Origin: Thomasclavelia sp.
Lineage (GTDB): Bacteria; Bacillota_I; Bacilli_A; Erysipelotrichales; Coprobacillaceae
Direction: 5' to 3'
DNA length: 24,477 bases
NCBI GenBank assembly: GCA_020025035.1
Contig: JAHHSU010000015.1
Location: 1 to 24,477 of the forward strand
A model generated the notes under the pieces. It saw nothing but the letters and a program-made list of their open reading frames with translations, did not search any database and was not told the origin of the DNA. A program made the position numbers and the translations under genes. Shown piece by piece: positions 20,063 through 24,477 of this stretch; position 1 is the first letter of the stretch; every line of letters starts with the position of its first letter.

Positions 20063-22668
20063 TACTCAAACTCCACATCAACCTTAATTAATCCTAATTT
20101 AGCTTCTGCTTCTTTATTTAATTCAGGTAACCCCATTCTACGAATAGTAGTGGCAATAGTTGTAGAAATATTTACAGACATCTCTTCAAACATTATAAAT
20201 GCCTCTTCTGTGTATTCTCCTAATGGATCTTTTTGTGCGTATGCTCTTAAATAAATACCATTTCTTAATTTAGCCATAGCATCTATATGTGCAATCCATT
20301 GACTGTCAATAACACTTAATAAGATATTTCTTTCATATGCAGCAATATCTTCTGAAGAAATATCAGGATTAAATCTTCTACGATAACATGTATATACAAC
20401 TTCTGTTAATCCTTCGACTAATTTATCTGGTTTATTTTCTACAGATTCTATATTTTTACCTTCTAAATGAGTAAATAACATATATTTATTTTGAACAGCT
20501 TTTAATACATTTTCTACGTTAATTTTGTTTTTCTTACTAGAATCAGTATTTAAACGAACTTCTTCTTCGATAGCTTGTTTAAACATATCTTTAACAATAC
20601 TTCCTAAATCTTCAGATTCCATTACAAAATCACGTTCTGCATACATTATTTCACGTTGTTGTCTCATGACATCATCATATTGTAAGACTTGTTTACGAGA
20701 ATCAAAGTTATTTCCTTCTACACGTTTTTGTGCATTTTCAAGTGATTTTGAAATTGTTTTAGCTTCTAACGGTTCATCTCCCATGATACTAACCATTGAT
20801 CTAATTTTATCACTAGCAAAACGTGATAACAAATCATCTTCAAATGATACGTAGAAACGAGAATATCCACAATCTCCTTGTCTTCCTGAACGTCCTCTAA
20901 GTTGATTATCAATACGTCTTGATTCATGACGTTCAGATCCTATAACCGCTAATCCGCCAAGTTCTTTAACTCCTGGTCCAAGCTTAATATCAGTCCCTCT
21001 ACCTGCCATATTAGTAGCGATAGTTACAGCACCTTTTACACCTGCTCGCATAATAATTTCAGCTTCTTTAGAGTGATTTTTTGCATTTAATACATTATGT
21101 CGTATTCCGCGATGTTTTAACATTTTACTAATCTTTTCACTAGTTTCTACTGCAACAGTACCAATCAAAATTGGTTGCCCTGTTTTATGTCTTCTTTCTA
21201 CTTCATTACATAATGCATTAAATTTAGCTTTGTTATTTGCAAATATTAAATCCGTTGCATCTTGACGAATTACAGGTAGGTTAGTAGGGATTTGAATAAC
21301 TCTCATATTATATATAATTCTAAATTCTTCTTCCTCTGTTTTGGCTGTACCAGTCATTCCTGCTAACTTATTGAATAATCTAAAGAAGTTTTGATAAGTA
21401 ATACTTGCTAAGGTTACTGTTTCTTCCTTAATAGGTACTCCTTCCTTAGCTTCAATTGCTTGATGCAATCCATCTGAATATGCACGTCCTGGCATTACAC
21501 GCCCTGTAAATTGATCAATAATTAAAATACTTGCATTATTAATATCTCTACTTCCATCTTCAGTTGCAACCATATATTCTACATTTCTAGTCATAGCATA
21601 GTTTGCTTTTAATGCTTGGTTAATTCCATGAACAATAGCAGTATTTGGTGCATCAAATAAATTTTCCAATTTAAAATATTTTTCTGCACTAACAACTCCA
21701 TCTTCAGTTAATGTAACACTTTTAGTTGTTTCATCTATCTCATATCCTACATCTTTACGTAGTGATTTTACAAACGCATCTGCTTGCTTATAGAATTTTG
21801 CAGTGTTTGAACGTCCTCCAGATATAATTAAAGGTGTTCTAGCCTCATCAATTAAAATTGAGTCAACTTCATCAACTAAAGCATAATTTAATGGACGTAA
21901 TACTTTTTCATCCATACTTCTAACCATATTATCACGTAGATAATCAAATCCTAATTCCGAATTAGTAGTATACGTTACATCACATCTATGTGTTGCTTGT
22001 TTTTCTTGATGTGATAAGCCATGACGATTAAATCCTACAGATAATCCTAAAAATTCAAATACCTTACCATTTCCTTGAGCACCTACTTCTGCTAAGTATT
22101 CATTAACAGTTACAACATGTACCCCTTTTCCTGATAAAGCATTTAAATAAACAGGAAAGATTGCAGTTAAAGTTTTACCTTCTCCTGTTTTCATTTCTGC
22201 AATATCACCATTATGTAACGCAATAGCCCCCATTAATTGAACTTTAAATGCATGTAGACCTGTTACTCTTCTAGCTGCTTCTCTTGCAACTGCATATGCT
22301 TCTACCAATAATTCATCTAGTGAAACGCCTTCACTAATTTTTGCTTGAAATTCTTTTGTTTTTGCTTGTAATTCCTCATCAGTCAATACTTGCATTTGTC
22401 CTTCTAAAGCAAGAATTTCCTCTGCTTGAGAATCTAATTTCTTTAAAATCTTATTTTCCTGTGATAATATTTTTTTTATTTTAGTTACAAATCCCTCTTT
22501 TTTGACTTGAGGAACATACTTTTCAAATTCTTCATTACTACCACTTGATTCTATATCTTCAAATGTTTCGATTTGAATATCTTCATTTTCATAATCACTT
22601 AAATCTACAATTTTATATTCTTGATCTTTGTCCATATTTTGATCGTTTCTTCCACTTCTAATTGCCAT
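20062..22668 (-). CDS. secA: Protein translocase ATPase SecA, N-terminally extended and lacking the zinc tail
   Basis: An 868-residue preprotein translocase motor. Walker A MKTGEGKT is at residues 159-166 and the DEAD-type LVDEVDS near 265-270. ARTPLIISG precedes the preprotein-crosslinking domain, motif VI region TNMAGRGTDIKLG follows, then RQGDCGYSRFY and the helical wing/scaffold. The usual SecA N-terminus aligns only from about residue 60 (FVTKIKKILSQENK), so about 58 acidic residues precede it. The start at 22668 has AAAGGAG 7 nt upstream and no usable later start exists. The C-terminus ends ...GLIKVDVEFE without the CxCxSG zinc-binding tail. It is followed directly by prfB. Confidence 0.96.
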   Translation of the reverse strand: MAIRSGRNDQNMDKDQEYKIVDLSDYENEDIQIETFEDIESSGSNEEFEKYVPQVKKEGFVTKIKKILSQENKILKKLDSQAEEILALEGQMQVLTDEELQAKTKEFQAKISEGVSLDELLVEAYAVAREAARRVTGLHAFKVQLMGAIALHNGDIAEMKTGEGKTLTAIFPVYLNALSGKGVHVVTVNEYLAEVGAQGNGKVFEFLGLSVGFNRHGLSHQEKQATHRCDVTYTTNSELGFDYLRDNMVRSMDEKVLRPLNYALVDEVDSILIDEARTPLIISGGRSNTAKFYKQADAFVKSLRKDVGYEIDETTKSVTLTEDGVVSAEKYFKLENLFDAPNTAIVHGINQALKANYAMTRNVEYMVATEDGSRDINNASILIIDQFTGRVMPGRAYSDGLHQAIEAKEGVPIKEETVTLASITYQNFFRLFNKLAGMTGTAKTEEEEFRIIYNMRVIQIPTNLPVIRQDATDLIFANNKAKFNALCNEVERRHKTGQPILIGTVAVETSEKISKMLKHRGIRHNVLNAKNHSKEAEIIMRAGVKGAVTIATNMAGRGTDIKLGPGVKELGGLAVIGSERHESRRIDNQLRGRSGRQGDCGYSRFYVSFEDDLLSRFASDKIRSMVSIMGDEPLEAKTISKSLENAQKRVEGNNFDSRKQVLQYDDVMRQQREIMYAERDFVMESEDLGSIVKDMFKQAIEEEVRLNTDSSKKNKINVENVLKAVQNKYMLFTHLEGKNIESVENKPDKLVEGLTEVVYTCYRRRFNPDISSEDIAAYERNILLSVIDSQWIAHIDAMAKLRNGIYLRAYAQKDPLGEYTEEAFIMFEEMSVNISTTIATTIRRMGLPELNKEAEAKLGLIKVDVEFE

Positions 22669-22698
22669 ATGAACACTCCTTTCAATTTCAACGTTCTC

Positions 22699-22707
22699 AT
22701 TATAACA
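22699..22707 (-). promoter_or_regulatory. Extended -10 promoter of secA-prfB
   Basis: Minus-strand TGTTATAAT (22707-22699) with a weak -35 (TTTCAA, 22727-22722, 17-nt spacer). It gives a short leader of about 25 nt before the secA start. The same extended -10 occurs at ftsE. Confidence 0.55.
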
Positions 22708-22804
22708 TTTTTCATTAACTTTTGAAATAAAAACAGCTAATTTATTTTACAATTTTTACCTATTACATGTAGTTAACATCTCTTTAAATATTTGTAAAAT
22801 CCAT

Positions 22805-22851
22805 TTAATATAAAAAGAATACTTCTATCCATACTAAGAAGTATTCTTTTT
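22805..22851 (-). terminator. Intrinsic terminator of the Ig-like NlpC/P60 gene
   Basis: Perfect 15-bp arms AAAAAGAATACTTCT (22812-22826) and its complement (22837-22851) around a 10-nt loop, with T-rich sequence on the minus-strand exit side. It separates the upstream hydrolase gene from secA. Confidence 0.88.
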
Positions 22852-22895
22852 GTGAATATCACTGAAATATAAATTTTATAAAGAGCTTATTAACG

Positions 22896-24317
22896 TTAAT
22901 ATCTAACAGCTCCAGCTAATCGGCTTGACCAATATGCACTATGAATATTTGTTACTTGAACTCCTGTTTGAGATGTCCCAGCATGCACCATTTGTCCATT
23001 ACCAATATAAATACCAACGTGACTAAGTGGTCCTTCAGTATTAAAGAACAATAAATCCCCAGGCATATATGACGATACCTTTGTTCCACCTGCATATTGT
23101 GAATTAGTTGTACGTCCTATATACTTTCCATTTTGTGCATATGCCCATTGTGTAAATCCAGAACAATCAAACGCATAAGGTCCTGTTGCTCCCCATACAT
23201 ATGGACATCCTACTTTAGTTAAAGCTGAATTCACAATTCCTTCACCTGATTTTCTAACAGTTACCACTACTGTTTTAGAAGCACTATTATTTGATGAATC
23301 AACTGCGCTAATAGTAAGTGTGTACTTACCAGCTACTGATGTATCAACCTGACCTTCAATTGTAGCAGATGATGTAATATTTCCGTCTTTATTATCGATA
23401 ACTGTTAATACATTTCTAATATCAAATGCATCTCCTTCTAAAATTTCAGTATCTGAAACTTGAATTGAAGGTGCAGAAACATCTCCAACTGTTACTACTA
23501 TATCTTGTTTACTTTCATTACCTGATTCATCTCTTGCAATAACAGTAGTTGTTTGTTTTTCTTCAGAAGTAGTATCAATTTCATTTGATAATGTAACGTC
23601 AAACTTACCACTATTATCTGTAATATTCATATAATTATAGATATCAAATGGAGCACCATAATCTACTGCAATCTCATTAGTTGTATTTAAACTTATTACT
23701 GGTGCAGTTAAATCTTTTGTTATAAATTCAAATGATTTTTCATTCGTATTTCCAGACGCATCTGAAATAGCTAAATTAACTGTTTGAACTTCATTTTTCG
23801 ATGTATCTAAAGTACCATCAATATCAATAAACTCAGTAATGTCTCCATCGGCATTGTCAATTGCATTAATATATTTAGTTACATCATTACTTCCATTTAA
23901 ATTAACTACTACTTTTCCTGCTTCAAAATACGATTCATCATTTTTTGCTAATTCAAAGTTTGGTGCAACATGATCCTCCACATTCACTTGAACTGTTTTT
24001 CTTGTTATATTGTTGTATAAATCTTTTGCTTCTACTATTACATTAGAACTTCCTACTTCATCTTCTACTAATGCACTTGTATCTACATTAATAGACAATT
24101 CATCATATTTAGTTCTGTTATCTTTTACTTTAATCATACTAACATCAAATTTATCACCATAATTTAATGTTACAACATCATTTTCTATAACAGGTGCCTC
24201 ACGATCATATGCGGCGTAACCTACTAGAAAAAACGACATTATACATACCATCGGTAATATTACTTGATAACGCTGTAAAATGGCTTCTTTGATTTTATCA
24301 AATTTCTCAAAGTACAT
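22896..24317 (-). CDS. Membrane-anchored Ig-like repeat protein with C-terminal NlpC/P60 peptidase
   Basis: I place the start at 24317 (MYFEKF, 473 residues): GGAGGT lies 7 nt upstream, whereas the ATG at 24332 overlaps that Shine-Dalgarno. A hydrophobic helix (about residues 19-36) without a clear cleavage site suggests a signal anchor. Four Ig-like/DUF5011-type repeats follow (about 38-114, 118-202, 204-278 and 281-355), each opening with an APxI-like turn and containing D-x-S/D-x-N/G motifs. The C-terminal NlpC/P60 domain (about 360-473) has Cys385 (AFDCSGFTQW), His433 (SHVGIYIGNG) and His445. It probably cleaves peptidoglycan stem peptides at the cell surface. It is a monocistronic unit with promoter and terminator; its catalytic domain is a close paralogue of the one at 15996-17171. 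Confidence 0.88.
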   Translation of the reverse strand: MYFEKFDKIKEAILQRYQVILPMVCIMSFFLVGYAAYDREAPVIENDVVTLNYGDKFDVSMIKVKDNRTKYDELSINVDTSALVEDEVGSSNVIVEAKDLYNNITRKTVQVNVEDHVAPNFELAKNDESYFEAGKVVVNLNGSNDVTKYINAIDNADGDITEFIDIDGTLDTSKNEVQTVNLAISDASGNTNEKSFEFITKDLTAPVISLNTTNEIAVDYGAPFDIYNYMNITDNSGKFDVTLSNEIDTTSEEKQTTTVIARDESGNESKQDIVVTVGDVSAPSIQVSDTEILEGDAFDIRNVLTVIDNKDGNITSSATIEGQVDTSVAGKYTLTISAVDSSNNSASKTVVVTVRKSGEGIVNSALTKVGCPYVWGATGPYAFDCSGFTQWAYAQNGKYIGRTTNSQYAGGTKVSSYMPGDLLFFNTEGPLSHVGIYIGNGQMVHAGTSQTGVQVTNIHSAYWSSRLAGAVRY

Positions 24318-24355
24318 CCTTTTTACCTCCATTCTTTCTTTGTAATACGTTTTGT

Positions 24356-24384
24356 ATTATATCATGTTGTGATGATTATTTCAA
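24356..24384 (-). promoter_or_regulatory. Strong sigma-A promoter of the Ig-like NlpC/P60 gene
   Basis: Minus-strand TTGAAA (24384-24379), a 17-nt spacer and TATAAT (24361-24356), the best consensus promoter in the window. The leader before the ATG at 24317 is about 30 nt. Confidence 0.75.
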
Positions 24385-24440
24385 GTCTTTGGCTAATCAC
24401 GCTATGTTTAAGCTCTTTTTTTCATTGATTTCTTACATTT

Positions 24441-24477
24441 CTATGAATCAATTTTCACAACATCTTTAGCTTGAATT
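24441..24477 (-). CDS. Possible C-terminal end of an unidentified gene (runs off right edge)
   Basis: One minus-strand frame is open from the window edge and ends IQAKDVVKIDS then TAG at 24443-24441. With 11 residues the family cannot be recognised. No clear terminator separates it from the next promoter. The hpf gene, common upstream of secA in Bacillota, is one possibility, but these residues give no support for it. Confidence 0.25.
   Translation of the reverse strand, partial: IQAKDVVKIDS

Noticed and set aside
22868..24317. Repeat-rich surface gene considered as an adhesin or toxin module
   Set aside because: The C-terminal NlpC/P60 catalytic residues are intact and the repeats are ordinary Ig-like modules; nothing such as an immunity gene, secretion signal for toxins or sorting motif accompanies it.
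1..24477. CRISPR arrays, tRNA or rRNA genes, prophage, toxin-antitoxin or defence cassettes
   Set aside because: No regularly spaced repeats, cloverleaf-like sequences or recognisable phage or defence proteins were seen on either strand.

Overview
The window is an AT-rich bacterial chromosome segment with strong Shine-Dalgarno sites (AAAGGAGG type), sigma-A-like promoters and U-tailed hairpin terminators. It also carries RNase J, DegV, a purine riboswitch, and the order secA-prfB followed by ftsE-ftsX. Together these indicate a low-GC Bacillota, most likely a gut anaerobe. An Erysipelotrichia/Coprobacillaceae-type host is my inference, not proven by the sequence. All 18 complete genes end in TAA or TAG.

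Region 1 (1-1683): two diverged copies of a short minus-strand leader that resemble transposase N-termini, one running off the window edge. A MATE-family efflux transporter follows on the plus strand, closed by a strong bidirectional terminator.

Region 2 (1682-8574): a minus-strand hexuronate operon in transcription order uxuB-kdgK-uxaC-eda-uxuA. These five enzymes take D-glucuronate to pyruvate plus glyceraldehyde-3-phosphate. A divergent AraC-family gene is the likely regulator. No transporter, beta-glucuronidase or galacturonate-branch gene is present. A near-perfect 20-bp palindrome lies in the only wide gap of the operon, in front of uxuA.

Region 3 (8575-12122): a sigma-A promoter and a guanine-type (C74) purine riboswitch precede an NCS2 purine permease and adenine deaminase, forming a purine salvage unit. 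The deaminase product, hypoxanthine, is a ligand of this riboswitch class.

Region 4 (12123-15983): DegV-family lipid-binding protein, then RNase J overlapping by one base a membrane-anchored metallophosphoesterase-like protein with an altered active site. A perfect 32-bp palindrome terminates this block and the convergent one.

Region 5 (15996-24477, all minus strand): an Ig-like/NlpC-P60 surface hydrolase, then secA-prfB, then ftsE-ftsX with a coiled-coil NlpC/P60 hydrolase of the CwlO/PcsB kind. The last three form a compact envelope-hydrolysis module. Notable details are a ftsE start codon separated from its Shine-Dalgarno by a hairpin, a prfB without the usual programmed frameshift, and a SecA with an acidic N-terminal extension and no C-terminal zinc-binding tail.

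Most of the window is ordinary core and metabolic chromosome. I see no CRISPR array, tRNA, rRNA, prophage or evident novel defence system. The interest lies in regulatory architecture and in lineage-specific changes to core proteins.
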